A DNA stretch of 64,000 bases from the NCBI GenBank assembly GCA_023251095.1, contig JAHEZL010000009.1, positions 62,001 through 126,000 of the forward strand, written 5' to 3'. The notes beneath the pieces are model-generated. The model ran no database searches. It saw only the letters and a program-made list of their open reading frames with translations, and was not told the origin of the DNA. The stretch is from Flavobacteriales bacterium. Lineage in GTDB: Bacteria > Bacteroidota > Bacteroidia > Flavobacteriales_C > GCA-002722245. Made by a program: the position numbers and the translations under genes. How positions within the stretch are numbered: position 1 is the first letter of the stretch; each line of letters begins with the position of its first letter. Positions 1-9,095 of the stretch are shown here, in pieces.

Positions 1-307
1 TATCTTTAAATTGGCCGGCGCATTTTCCTTTCAACTCTTTATTAATGGTATCATTCAAGTAATCCATTAACCCGATAATTGTGGCAGGATCCTTGTATTC
101 TCCACTGATGAAGAATGGATATTTTTTTGCTAAAACATCCAGTTGTTCACTTGCATTTTGTCGGTTTACGGTAAAAATTTCCTGATCATATCTCAGCACA
201 TGAACGTCGGGAGAGGCAACTGAAGCAAGATCCACCATTAAAGGATCCGACTGACAGGCCGCAAAAAACAATAAAATGACTGGAAGTAATTTGCGATAAA
301 TTGACAT
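1..307 (-). CDS. gldB: GldB-like gliding motility lipoprotein (partial, C-terminus off window)
   Basis: The reading frame starts at the ATG complementary to 305-307 and runs off the left edge, giving about 102 residues. It opens with a lipoprotein signal (hydrophobic stretch, then FFAAC, Cys at residue 18). It continues with RYDQEIFTVN and KKYPFFISGEY, which resemble the start of GldB-family proteins. GldB is a periplasm-facing lipoprotein needed for gliding and linked to the T9SS machinery in Flavobacterium. As I recall, gldB often lies near nadE in Bacteroidota, and nadE is the second gene to the right here. The assignment rests on remembered motif similarity and context, not on a search. 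Confidence 0.65.
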   Translation of the reverse strand, partial: MSIYRKLLPVILLFFAACQSDPLMVDLASVASPDVHVLRYDQEIFTVNRQNASEQLDVLAKKYPFFISGEYKDPATIIGLMDYLNDTINKELKGKCAGQFKD

Positions 308-330
308 GAACTTAAAAATTATTAGATTTG
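301..330 (+). promoter_or_regulatory. Predicted Bacteroidota promoter for the outer-membrane barrel gene
   Basis: TTG at 301-303, 19 bases, then TAGATTTG at 323-330 matches the TTG-N17-23-TAnnTTTG consensus. It overlaps the first codons of the divergent gldB-like gene. It places a start site near 337, upstream of the ATG at 432. Confidence 0.45.
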
Positions 331-343
331 TTTTAACCGAAAT

Positions 344-373
344 CAAAAGTATGAAATACCCTTCATACAACAA
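344..373 (-). promoter_or_regulatory. Predicted Bacteroidota promoter for the gldB-like gene
   Basis: On the minus strand, TTG at 373-371, 19 bases, then TACTTTTG at 351-344 fits the consensus exactly. The start codon at 307 lies about 37 bases downstream. Together with the plus-strand promoter it forms a compact divergent control region. Confidence 0.5.
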
Positions 374-431
374 CAAGAAAAAAAAGAACATGGGGGTATA
401 CCATATGACCATAAAAATAAAACAACGACAT

Positions 432-1190
432 ATGAAAAAGATATTATCTCTTGTAGTTGCAACCCTGATCTTTTCAGGAATAAACGCACAAAGCAGTACC
501 ACTACTACCATTACCACCACCGGACTACAAAAATGGCGCTTTGGTGTTAAAGGAACCATTGGCGGATCATGGTTGAAATCCAACAAAGCAGGAATAACAG
601 GAACTACTCCCGGACTACAGTTAAGCGGTGGATTGGTAATAGAACATAACTTATCTAAAACCGTTGCTTTTGTCACAGGAATCGACATCTCCACACACAG
701 CGGAGGAATCAGCTTTGATCCTACCAGCAATATTGTTTTAAAATACAATGGAAATAATCTGGATGTTCTCTCCCGCTACTACCGTTTTCAAGCCATTGAC
801 ATTCCGCTGAGTTTAAAATTAAAAACCAATGAAATCGGTTACCTTACCTATTGGATGCAGGTAGGTGTTATGCCTTCAATTATGTGGAAGGCCGAAGCAT
901 CAGCAAATAAATACAATGATGCTGTAGCCGGAGTAAGTGAGATTTCGGGAAATGATGCAACACTGGATATTAAAAGTGATACTTACCTGTTCCGCGGATC
1001 TATCATTGCCGGTTTAGGTGTGGAATACAACATTGCAGGAAGCACAGCGCTTTTGGTAGGTTTACATTATGTAGACGGATTTACTTCTACCGTGAGCGGT
1101 ACATCTTCCACACTTTATGTAGGCTCATCACCGGCCGCACAAGCATTGAGCTCAAAATATGTGATGCTAACAGCAGGTTTCCTTTTTTAA
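432..1190 (+). CDS. Outer-membrane beta-barrel protein (PorT-like size and style)
   Basis: 252 residues from the ATG at 432. The frame is open from 306, but the downstream ATG starts a clear signal peptide (MKKILSLVVATLIFSGINAQ). The predicted promoter -7 box at 323-330 lies inside the longer version, so the shorter start is preferred. A Thr-rich linker follows. Alternating hydrophobic strands with Gly and aromatic residues come next, ending in the C-terminal Phe typical of barrels (GFLF). It resembles the generic outer-membrane beta-barrel or PorT-annotated families of Bacteroidota. The substrate or partner is unknown. It lies 3 bases upstream of nadE and is probably cotranscribed with it. 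Confidence 0.7.
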   Translation: MKKILSLVVATLIFSGINAQSSTTTTITTTGLQKWRFGVKGTIGGSWLKSNKAGITGTTPGLQLSGGLVIEHNLSKTVAFVTGIDISTHSGGISFDPTSNIVLKYNGNNLDVLSRYYRFQAIDIPLSLKLKTNEIGYLTYWMQVGVMPSIMWKAEASANKYNDAVAGVSEISGNDATLDIKSDTYLFRGSIIAGLGVEYNIAGSTALLVGLHYVDGFTSTVSGTSSTLYVGSSPAAQALSSKYVMLTAGFLF

Positions 1191-1193
1191 ATC

Positions 1194-2819
1194 ATGCAAA
1201 TTGCAATAGCCCAGCTCAATTATCACGTTGGAAATTTTGAAGAAAATTCTTCTAAAATAATCAGCGCAATAAACAAAGCTGAAAAGGAAGGTGCTGATTT
1301 AATTGTTTTTTCTGAATTGGCTATTTGCGGCTATCCTCCACGCGATTTTCTGGAATTTGATGAGTTTATTCAGGAATGCTTAACACACATCAACAACATC
1401 GCAAAACATTGCAACAACATCTCGGCTATTGTTGGCGGACCATCCAGAAATTCTTCTCCACGCGGGAAAAAATTATATAACTCGGCCTACTTTCTAAGTA
1501 ATGGAAAAATTGAAAATGTTTTTCATAAAACACTTTTACCCAACTACGATATTTTTGATGAATACCGCTACTTTGAATCGAACAACGAATTCAAAATATT
1601 GAATTTTAAAGGAGAGAAAATTGCGCTTACCATTTGCGAAGACCTCTGGAATATTTCCGAAAAATTATACGAAGTTGATCCCATGGAGGAACTGGTAAAA
1701 CAGGGAACTACTCTGATGATCAATATCGCTGCATCTCCTTTCAATTATGGACAGGCAGCAACACGGAAAAATGTTTTAAAAGCCAATTTCGAAAAATACA
1801 AAGTACCTATTGTGTATTGCAATCACAGCGGTGCTCAAACAGAATTAATTTTTGATGGCGGTTCTCTTTTCATGAATAAAAACGGCTGCATTGCCGAAGA
1901 ACTCAACTACTTTAAAGAAGATTATAAAATCATTGATACTTCCAACGACAGTAAAAATGATGTGTCGCGCACACAAAATAAAACTGAAAATATTCACCAT
2001 GCGCTGGTGTTGGGTATTCGAGATTATTTTAAAAAGTTAGGTTTTAATAAGGCGCTACTTGGTTTATCGGGAGGAATTGATTCGGCAGTGGTTTTTGCAC
2101 TGGCAGCTGAAGCGCTGGGTTCTGATAATGTATTAGGCGTGTTGATGCCCTCTCAGTTTTCATCGGATCATTCCGTTGCCGACGCAAAAAAACTGGCGCA
2201 AAATTTAAATGCTGCAACTCATCTCATAGAAATTGAACCTTTGTTTGCTCAATTTTCAAAAGAACTGGCGCCTGTTTTTCAAGGTTTGCCTTTCGGACTC
2301 GCAGAGGAAAATCTGCAGGCGCGTATCCGCGGGATTTTACTCATGGCTGTTTCCAATAAGTTCGGGCATATTTTATTAAATACCACCAACAAAAGTGAAG
2401 CTGCCGTGGGTTACGGCACTTTGTACGGAGACATGAACGGCGGACTATCCGTATTGGGCGATGTTTACAAAACAGAGGTTTATGAACTGGCAAAATTCAT
2501 CAATCGCGATAAAGAAATTATTCCGCTCAACAGCATTGTAAAACCCCCATCGGCTGAATTGCGCCCCGATCAAAAAGACAGCGACTCTTTACCCGAATAT
2601 GATGTGCTGGATAAAATATTGTATCAATACATTGAATTGCGAAAAGGTCCGGAAGCCATTATTCAACAAGGTTTTGAAGAACAAACCGTAAGAAAAATAC
2701 TGAAGATGGTAAACATTTCCGAATACAAACGCCATCAAACTCCGCCTATCTTAAGGGTTTCTGTAAAAGCTTTTGGAACGGGAAGAAGAATGCCTATCGT
2801 AGGAAAATATTTGGCGTAA
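1194..2819 (+). CDS. nadE: Glutamine-dependent NAD+ synthetase
   Basis: 541 residues, normal for the short two-domain form. The N-terminal nitrilase-fold glutaminase shows the triad Glu41 (FSELAICGYPPRD), Lys112 (FHKTLLPNYDIFDEYRYF) and Cys148 (TICEDLW). The C-terminal synthetase carries the PP-loop LGLSGGIDSAVV and later NTTNKSEAAVGYGTLYGDMNGG. It uses glutamine ammonia and ATP to convert deamido-NAD to NAD in the cytoplasm. It starts 3 bases after the barrel gene. Its stop abuts the stop of the convergent glycosyltransferase gene with no spacer, so no intrinsic terminator fits between them. Confidence 0.95.
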   Translation: MQIAIAQLNYHVGNFEENSSKIISAINKAEKEGADLIVFSELAICGYPPRDFLEFDEFIQECLTHINNIAKHCNNISAIVGGPSRNSSPRGKKLYNSAYFLSNGKIENVFHKTLLPNYDIFDEYRYFESNNEFKILNFKGEKIALTICEDLWNISEKLYEVDPMEELVKQGTTLMINIAASPFNYGQAATRKNVLKANFEKYKVPIVYCNHSGAQTELIFDGGSLFMNKNGCIAEELNYFKEDYKIIDTSNDSKNDVSRTQNKTENIHHALVLGIRDYFKKLGFNKALLGLSGGIDSAVVFALAAEALGSDNVLGVLMPSQFSSDHSVADAKKLAQNLNAATHLIEIEPLFAQFSKELAPVFQGLPFGLAEENLQARIRGILLMAVSNKFGHILLNTTNKSEAAVGYGTLYGDMNGGLSVLGDVYKTEVYELAKFINRDKEIIPLNSIVKPPSAELRPDQKDSDSLPEYDVLDKILYQYIELRKGPEAIIQQGFEEQTVRKILKMVNISEYKRHQTPPILRVSVKAFGTGRRMPIVGKYLA

Positions 2820-4253
2820 TTATTTCAAAATCATTTCCCTTGTTTTATCCGAATACTCAATCAAGTATCTTTCGGTTAAATGCTTGTCGATTTTCTGGTG
2901 CCGGATACAAGTTGAATTCCCGAGGTATATATTGAACATAATTGCATCTTTATCTGATTTAAAAGTCAATGCTTCCACCGATTTATCTTCTTCACATTTT
3001 TTTCTGATATCATCAACAAGTATCTGATAGCCGTTTTCTTTTTGCTGCCCGGGATGTGCATAATCTATAAAAATTGAATACACTGCGAGTGCGATAATGA
3101 GTAATAAAGGAATTGCATAAAGATATTTACGTGCACTATCTTTTATAGAAACGACAAAATAACCCAGCAGAATAATAAAATAAGGAACCGAAAACAAGGA
3201 GTAATTGGGCTGGAAGGAAATATTGTGTCCCGCCTTTATCGCCAGTGCCATTGAAAAAGCCGGCCCCATGAAGAACAGCACAAGAAAAAATAATATTTCT
3301 TTGCGTTTGTCTTTTTGGTTGAAGAAAACAAATCCGAATACAAAAAACGGAAGCACTAAAAAAGGAAATAAAACCCTGAGCTGGATACCTGTATTCTGTA
3401 ATAGATTTCCGGTGATATATAAAATAATCTGAACCCAACCTTGTACTATACTCAACGCAGTGGTGTGTCCGTAAAAACTGTCCTGAGGGTTCTCGTCGGA
3501 TTTTATTTTATAGGCTTCATTTACACTAGTCATAAATTTAAAACCTTCATCTCCCCCTGAAACGTACCAAAGCAAAAAGGAAATCGCTACAATGGCACCA
3601 GCTCCAATAAGGTATAAAAACTGCTTCCTGTTCAATTTTAAAAACAGGGCAAAAACACCATGCACTACAAAAATATAGAGCATCATGTAATGAGAAAGGA
3701 ATGCAATAGCGGCAAAAACACCATAGGCCAAAAGATTTTTTATCGTGGTTTCGCCTTTAAATGCAATTTTGTAATAAAAAACTGTGCTGAGAAATGAGAA
3801 TAAAACAGCCATCATATACGGGCGTCCTTCCTGAGAATAAATAATCAAGGCCGGATGTAAAGCTGCCAAAGCCGCACACAACAAAGCCCACTTCGTATTA
3901 TTGAACAGGATTTTAGCAAAGGAAAAAATAAAGTACACGAGAAAAATGCCAAAAATTACTGACACAATCCGCAAATTAAAATCACTAACCGGTACTATTT
4001 CAAATACCAGGTGCAGGAGCGAAACATGCAGTATCCCATTGCCCGAATCACTATTTATATTGGCATTTATAACATCCCGGTAAGAGCATTCGTCTGAAAG
4101 GATAAAATCGAGATTACTTTTATTATAGATCCCCTTCGTTTCCATCACCGTAGTTTCCTCATCAATCCATAAAGCATGTGAATCAAGGCCGGAAAAACGA
4201 AGGAAAGCAGCAATCAGGAGAATGGAAATCAGCAGGATTTTATCTTTACTCAT
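2820..4253 (-). CDS. GT-C family membrane glycosyltransferase (GT39/ArnT-like)
   Basis: 477 residues with about ten or more hydrophobic segments. Near the N-terminus, GLDSHALWIDEETT has the acidic pair that GT-C enzymes place in the first periplasmic loop. YSQEGRPYMMAVLF follows. This is the layout of dolichyl/polyprenyl-phosphate sugar transferases (GT39/PMT, ArnT), which move a sugar from a lipid-phosphate donor onto lipid, glycan or protein outside the inner membrane. The adjacent GT2 gene could make that donor and the epimerase gene the nucleotide sugar. The sugar and acceptor cannot be inferred. It is the last gene of a three-gene minus-strand cassette. Confidence 0.75.
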   Translation of the reverse strand: MSKDKILLISILLIAAFLRFSGLDSHALWIDEETTVMETKGIYNKSNLDFILSDECSYRDVINANINSDSGNGILHVSLLHLVFEIVPVSDFNLRIVSVIFGIFLVYFIFSFAKILFNNTKWALLCAALAALHPALIIYSQEGRPYMMAVLFSFLSTVFYYKIAFKGETTIKNLLAYGVFAAIAFLSHYMMLYIFVVHGVFALFLKLNRKQFLYLIGAGAIVAISFLLWYVSGGDEGFKFMTSVNEAYKIKSDENPQDSFYGHTTALSIVQGWVQIILYITGNLLQNTGIQLRVLFPFLVLPFFVFGFVFFNQKDKRKEILFFLVLFFMGPAFSMALAIKAGHNISFQPNYSLFSVPYFIILLGYFVVSIKDSARKYLYAIPLLLIIALAVYSIFIDYAHPGQQKENGYQILVDDIRKKCEEDKSVEALTFKSDKDAIMFNIYLGNSTCIRHQKIDKHLTERYLIEYSDKTREMILK

Positions 4254-4282
4254 AGGAAGAAAAGAATTGAATTGATTCGTAT

Positions 4283-5005
4283 TTATTTTACCCTTCTGAA
4301 TAAACCGAATTTCACGTATTCCATCGACGTTTTAAAAATTTTCATTTTTGATTTCCCTTTCCTTTTATTGGATTGCAGAAGCATTGGGATTTCTACGATT
4401 TTTGATCCTGAGTTAATAGCTTTCATCAGAATTTCAAGCTTACAGATAAAACCAAATTCAGTAATGAGCTCTCCGTATTTACTCTTTATTCTTCTCAATA
4501 AACTGATGTGGTAAACCCTATAAAATGAAGTATAAGTATTCACTTGAATACCCAATAAAAAACGAATCGCTGCATTGGCTATCGACGAGAGGAATTTACG
4601 TAAGAAAGAAGTTTTATCCAAGGCACCACCCTGCGCATACACCGACGCCAGAATCAAATCATAGCCTAAACCTGAAACGGTAAGCATGTGTGGTAATATC
4701 GACAAGTCGGAAGTGGTATCTGCTTCCATCGTCACTATCCTGTCGCCGTCTGATTTTGAATTGTCTAAAATCCAGTTGAAACCGTGGTTGAAGGTATAAC
4801 CCGGACCTTTATTCTCACCGTTTTTCAAAACAATGTGAGGAAAGGCAGCAAAGTAAGAACCTAGTAATTCAGCTGATTTATCGCTGGAACCATCATCTAC
4901 AAAAACGAAAAAAGTTTCTTCTCCTAATTTTAACACCTTCAATTCATTGAACAAATTTTCAATATTCTGCTCTTCGTTAAATACAGGAATAAGTACGTAA
5001 ATCAT
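4283..5005 (-). CDS. Family 2 glycosyltransferase, DPM1-like polyprenyl-phosphate sugar synthase
   Basis: 240 residues, one GT-A domain without the C-terminal membrane segments of longer relatives. It starts YVLIPVFNEEQNIENLF. VFVDDGSSDKS is the nucleotide-binding DDGS loop, and VTMEADTTSD takes the place of the DxD metal site (E-A-D). It probably loads a sugar onto undecaprenyl phosphate at the cytoplasmic face for the GT-C enzyme encoded 29 bases downstream. Its ATG overlaps the epimerase stop as TAATG, so the two are likely translationally coupled. Confidence 0.8.
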   Translation of the reverse strand: MIYVLIPVFNEEQNIENLFNELKVLKLGEETFFVFVDDGSSDKSAELLGSYFAAFPHIVLKNGENKGPGYTFNHGFNWILDNSKSDGDRIVTMEADTTSDLSILPHMLTVSGLGYDLILASVYAQGGALDKTSFLRKFLSSIANAAIRFLLGIQVNTYTSFYRVYHISLLRRIKSKYGELITEFGFICKLEILMKAINSGSKIVEIPMLLQSNKRKGKSKMKIFKTSMEYVKFGLFRRVK

Positions 5006-5985
5006 TATTTGTACAATTTAGTTTGCCACTCAATGGCTTGCTTTAAACCTTCTGCTAACTTCCATTTCGGCTCGTAACCTAATTTGGATTTTATTTTATT
5101 GATATCCGGTAATCTTCTTTGAACATCTTCGTAGTTCCCAAAAGTAGAATATGGAATGCATTTTATTTTTGGCTCAGTACCCGGACGCATTAAGCCCCAG
5201 ATTAAATGAGCTAAATCTTTGATGGTAATTTCCGAATCAGGATCTCCGGCGATATTGAAAATATCATTGCTTGAATTTTCATGAAAGATACATTTCATCA
5301 CTCCCTGAACGGTATCATCGATATAGGTAAAAGTTCTGGTTTGACTGCCATCACCGTGCAATTCAATGAAATCATCATTGTAAGTTTTTTCAATGAAAAC
5401 CGATTGCGGACCACCCCACCATGTTGGGTTTTGGTTGGTTCCATAACTTCCGAAAAAACGCATTATAGTATAATTCAATCCGAATTCTTCATGATTGGCA
5501 ATCAAATATTGCTCCGAATAAATTTTTGAAATCGCATAAGCCCAACGCTTAACAGTAGTTGGCCCCAGCAACATATCAGAAGTTTCTGAATAAGGCAGCT
5601 TAGGATTCTTTCCGTAGATATCGGAAGTAGAAGCGAAAACCATTTTTATTTTATCGTTGATACACTTCTTAACGATATTTTTTGTCATTAAAGAATTGTC
5701 ATCCAACACCAATAAAGCACTGCTGTATCTAGGGATTTTTTGAGAAGCCAAATGAACGATAACATCTGCATTCAATCCTTTGAAAGTGTTTTCATTTCTG
5801 ACGTCTGCTTCAATGAATTGAAACTTTTTATTTGCTAAAAGAGACTCTATGTTTCTTTTAAAACCATGACTGAAATCGTCAATTCCTATTACCTCAACAC
5901 CATTATCCAATAATGCTTTCGCTAAATTTGAACCAACAAATCCTGCTACGCCTGTAATCAGTACCTTTTTATAATCTGTAGTCAT
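5005..5985 (-). CDS. NAD-dependent nucleotide-sugar epimerase/dehydratase (extended SDR)
   Basis: 326 residues. The Rossmann motif GVAGFVGSN sits at residues 11-19, followed by GIDDFSHG. The active-site ASTSDIYG and the Tyr-Lys pair (WAYAISK) mark the extended short-chain dehydrogenase fold used on UDP/dTDP/GDP-sugars. A UDP-glucose 4-epimerase or UDP-glucuronate decarboxylase-type role is possible, but the substrate is not readable. First gene of the cassette. TACTTTTG on the minus strand at 6014-6007 is a plausible -7 box just upstream, though no good -33 is seen. Confidence 0.85.
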   Translation of the reverse strand: MTTDYKKVLITGVAGFVGSNLAKALLDNGVEVIGIDDFSHGFKRNIESLLANKKFQFIEADVRNENTFKGLNADVIVHLASQKIPRYSSALLVLDDNSLMTKNIVKKCINDKIKMVFASTSDIYGKNPKLPYSETSDMLLGPTTVKRWAYAISKIYSEQYLIANHEEFGLNYTIMRFFGSYGTNQNPTWWGGPQSVFIEKTYNDDFIELHGDGSQTRTFTYIDDTVQGVMKCIFHENSSNDIFNIAGDPDSEITIKDLAHLIWGLMRPGTEPKIKCIPYSTFGNYEDVQRRLPDINKIKSKLGYEPKWKLAEGLKQAIEWQTKLYK

Positions 5986-6043
5986 TGAAAAAAATTAAGA
6001 TTCGTTCAAAAGTAATTTAAAATTTCAAAAAACCATGGAAGTA

Positions 6044-7084
6044 TTATTTTATCTCCCAGGTATTGTTTCCTCTCAACAAAGCATCTAAATCACCGTGACC
6101 TTTTGCTTCAATGCTTTTATTCAACTGAGTAATTAAAGCATCTTCGTAATTGTCTCTTTTTTCCACATAGAAAATCCCAAACGGACGAGGCAATGCACCT
6201 TCTGTAGAAGGATCATCGAAGAAGCGTGTTAAGATACTTGCTTTCACCCTGTCGTTTTCATCGTGAATCCACAAATCATTTGCAGATGTATCTTTCAGGT
6301 CAACTATTACCGGCTTGAAACCATCCAGCTTGATTCCTTTATCAGAGTTGGCGCCAAAAATCAATGGTTTGCCTTGCTCAATAAACAAAACAGTATCGCC
6401 TTTGGTTTCTTTCTCCGTGAAAGTAAAGAAGGCTCCGTCGTTGAAGATATTACAGTTTTGGTAGATCTCTACCAATGAAGTTCCGTGGTGTTGCTCAGCA
6501 CGCAATAAGATAGCACGCATGTGCTTAGGATCACGGTCCATAGAACGCGCGATGAAAGTTCCATCCGCTCCCAACGACAAAGCCAAAGGATTGAAAGGAT
6601 GATCCAATGAACCGATTGGAGTGGATTTGGTTACTTTTCCTTTTTCAGAAGTAGGAGAATATTGTCCTTTTGTCAATCCGTAAATCTGATTGTTGAACAA
6701 CAATACGTTCAGGTTGAAATTTCTTCTGAGCATGTGAATGAAGTGGTTACCACCAATAGATAGTGAGTCACCATCACCGGTAATTACCCAAACATTTAAA
6801 TCGGGATTGATAGAACGCAAACCACTTGCAAAAGCCGGAGCTCTACCGTGGATACTGTGCATCCCGTAAGTATTCATGTAATATGGAAAACGTGATGAAC
6901 AGCCGATTCCTGAAATGAAAACCGTTTCATCGCGATCCAATTGCAATTCCGCAAAAACGCTTTGCACCTGTTTTAGGATAGAATAGTCGCCGCAACCTGG
7001 GCACCATCTTACATCCTGATCGGTAGCATAATCCTTGGCAGCCAATTTGGCTCCTGAATTTTTTATTATAGTTTCTTCTGCCAT
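6044..7084 (-). CDS. korB: 2-oxoacid (2-oxoglutarate) ferredoxin oxidoreductase, beta subunit
   Basis: 346 residues. [15 protein letters not shown] near the N-terminus supplies the CPGC iron-sulfur and TPP entry motif. [22 protein letters not shown] with [16 protein letters not shown] is the TPP/Mg site. It pairs with the alpha subunit encoded 9 bases upstream to oxidise 2-oxoglutarate (or another 2-oxoacid) to the CoA thioester while reducing ferredoxin in the cytoplasm. Substrate choice between 2-oxoglutarate and pyruvate is not certain from sequence. The two-subunit fused-gamma form is common in aerobic Bacteroidota. Confidence 0.9.
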   Translation of the reverse strand: MAEETIIKNSGAKLAAKDYATDQDVRWCPGCGDYSILKQVQSVFAELQLDRDETVFISGIGCSSRFPYYMNTYGMHSIHGRAPAFASGLRSINPDLNVWVITGDGDSLSIGGNHFIHMLRRNFNLNVLLFNNQIYGLTKGQYSPTSEKGKVTKSTPIGSLDHPFNPLALSLGADGTFIARSMDRDPKHMRAILLRAEQHHGTSLVEIYQNCNIFNDGAFFTFTEKETKGDTVLFIEQGKPLIFGANSDKGIKLDGFKPVIVDLKDTSANDLWIHDENDRVKASILTRFFDDPSTEGALPRPFGIFYVEKRDNYEDALITQLNKSIEAKGHGDLDALLRGNNTWEIK

Positions 7085-7093
7085 TTTCTTCGC

Positions 7094-8950
7094 TTATTTT
7101 GCGTTCAACACTTCAGTCATTTTTTCTTTCAGTTCATGCGTGAAAAAAGGCAAGCCCTGAATTTTATTGTAAGGTATCGCCGGTATCAAAAACTTATCGC
7201 GGATGATTTTTACAAATTGTCCGTTGTTCATTTCCGGCATCAACACTTTATCGAATTTCGATAACAATGTTCCTAAGTTTTTAGGCAAAGGATTCATGTA
7301 ACGAACGTGCGCGTGTGCAATGGATTGACCTTCTTCGCGCAATTCTTTCACAGCAGTTTTCACTACACCGTAAGTAGAACCCCAGCTCAACACCAAAACT
7401 TTATCACCTTCTTTACCATTATCCAATTTTTGCTCAGGAATATAATCAGCGATTTTATCCACTTTCGCCTGACGCAATTTGGTCATCAATTCGTGGTTAT
7501 CCGGATCATAAGAAATATTACCAGTAAGGTTTTCTTTCTCAATACCACCGATGCGGTGCGCCAATCCTTTCGTTCCGGGAATGGCCCATGGACGAGATAA
7601 TTTCTCATCACGACTGTATGGCAAAAACGGAGCATCTTCTTCTTTTCTTGCGGCAGCAAACTTCGGAGTGATTTTAGGCAGAGCGTCTCCCTTCAATACT
7701 TTCCATGGTTCTGAACCATTGGCAATATATCCATCGGATAAAAAGAAAACCGGAGTAACGTGTTCTATCGCGATGCGGCAAGCTTCATAGGCTGCATCAA
7801 AACAATCCGTTGGAGATTGCGCAGCAATGATAGGCACCGGAGCTTCTCCGTTTCTTCCGTACATCACCTGCAATAAATCCGATTGCTCGGTTTTAGTTGG
7901 CAAACCTGTAGAAGGTCCACCTCTTTGAACATTTACAATTACGAGTGGCAATTCCAAAGATACTGCTAAACCAATGGCTTCGCCTTTCAGGGCGATACCC
8001 GGACCAGAAGATGCCGTAACACCCAAAGCACCTCCGTAAGAAGCACCCATTGCCGAACAAATCGCTGCAATTTCATCTTCCGCCTGGTAAGTTTTAACGC
8101 CGTAATTTTTATGTCGTGATAATGTATGTAAAATATCAGATGCAGGAGTGATAGGATAAGTTCCGTAGAACAATTGCAATCCCGCTTTTCTCGCTGCTGA
8201 AATCAAAGCCAGTGCTGCAGCCTCGTTACCAATTACATTTCTGTAAACTCCTTTTTCAATATCGGCAGCAGGTTTTACAACAATCTGAGTTGGAAAAGCC
8301 TCACAGGTTTCGCCATAATGAAATCCTGCTTTCAACACCATGATATTGGTATCAATTAAATCCTGCTTGCCTTTGAATTTTCCTTCAATGAATTTGATGG
8401 TGATGTCCAGCGGACGATCGTACATCCAATACAAGAAACCAAGAACAAACATATTTTTAGAACGATCCACAGCTTTGGTTCCCAAGCCCGAATTTTCTAA
8501 AGTTTCACGAGTCAGTTTGGTAACATCCACTTCATGAACTTTATATCCTTCCAGTCTTTTATCCCCTTGTAAAGTATATTCCTCGTCCATTTTAGCCAAG
8601 CGAAGATTTCTTTTATCAAAACCTGTGGAGTTGGCGATGATCACGCCGCCCTTTTTCAGATTTTTCAAATTTACCTTCAAAGCCGCAGCATTCATCACCA
8701 CTAAAACATCACACTGGTCGCCCGGAGTGAAAATTTCAATACTTCCGAAGTTCAATTGAAATCCCGATACACCGGCTACAGTACCTATCGGGGCACGGAT
8801 TTCGGCAGGGAAGTTGGGAAAAGTACTTATGTCGTTACCCAATAGTGCAGCGGTGTCGGTAAACTGTCCACCCGTTAACTGAATACCATCTCCGGAATCT
8901 CCCGCAAATAGTATGGTTACAACGTCTTTAATCTCTTTAACAGCAGTCAT
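7094..8950 (-). CDS. korA: 2-oxoacid (2-oxoglutarate) ferredoxin oxidoreductase, fused gamma-alpha subunit
   Basis: 618 residues. Residues about 10-200 are the gamma domain (ILFAGDSGDGIQLTGGQF). About 235-618 are the alpha domain (GTYPITPASDILHTLS, QAEDEIAAICSAMGASYGG, GLPTKTEQSDL). The gamma-alpha fusion is typical of the two-gene kor systems. A pyruvate dehydrogenase E1 beta gene lies 22 kb away, so 2-oxoglutarate is the likelier substrate here, but this is inferred. A -7 box TAATTTTG lies on the minus strand at 8977-8970 without an obvious -33. The leader continues with a C-rich stretch similar to those before hemE and pdhB. Confidence 0.92.
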   Translation of the reverse strand: MTAVKEIKDVVTILFAGDSGDGIQLTGGQFTDTAALLGNDISTFPNFPAEIRAPIGTVAGVSGFQLNFGSIEIFTPGDQCDVLVVMNAAALKVNLKNLKKGGVIIANSTGFDKRNLRLAKMDEEYTLQGDKRLEGYKVHEVDVTKLTRETLENSGLGTKAVDRSKNMFVLGFLYWMYDRPLDITIKFIEGKFKGKQDLIDTNIMVLKAGFHYGETCEAFPTQIVVKPAADIEKGVYRNVIGNEAAALALISAARKAGLQLFYGTYPITPASDILHTLSRHKNYGVKTYQAEDEIAAICSAMGASYGGALGVTASSGPGIALKGEAIGLAVSLELPLVIVNVQRGGPSTGLPTKTEQSDLLQVMYGRNGEAPVPIIAAQSPTDCFDAAYEACRIAIEHVTPVFFLSDGYIANGSEPWKVLKGDALPKITPKFAAARKEEDAPFLPYSRDEKLSRPWAIPGTKGLAHRIGGIEKENLTGNISYDPDNHELMTKLRQAKVDKIADYIPEQKLDNGKEGDKVLVLSWGSTYGVVKTAVKELREEGQSIAHAHVRYMNPLPKNLGTLLSKFDKVLMPEMNNGQFVKIIRDKFLIPAIPYNKIQGLPFFTHELKEKMTEVLNAK

Positions 8951-9030
8951 CTTATTCTTTTAGTGGGGCCAAAATTAGGCAATTAATTAACGCCGGCTTA
9001 AAGAAAGTCGGGAAATTTCTATTATTTATT

Positions 9031-9068
9031 TTTAAAAAATAAAAAGCCCCACTCAAATTGAGTGGGGC
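9031..9068 (-). terminator. Intrinsic terminator of the large T9SS protein gene
   Basis: A perfect hairpin with arms GCCCCACTCAA (9046-9056) and TTGAGTGGGGC (9058-9068) and a one-base centre. On the minus strand it is followed by a T-rich run (9045-9031). It ends the transcript reading leftwards from 12.8 kb and insulates korA. Confidence 0.85.
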
Positions 9069-9095
9069 CTGAGTTTTTAAATTTGGCTTATCTAT

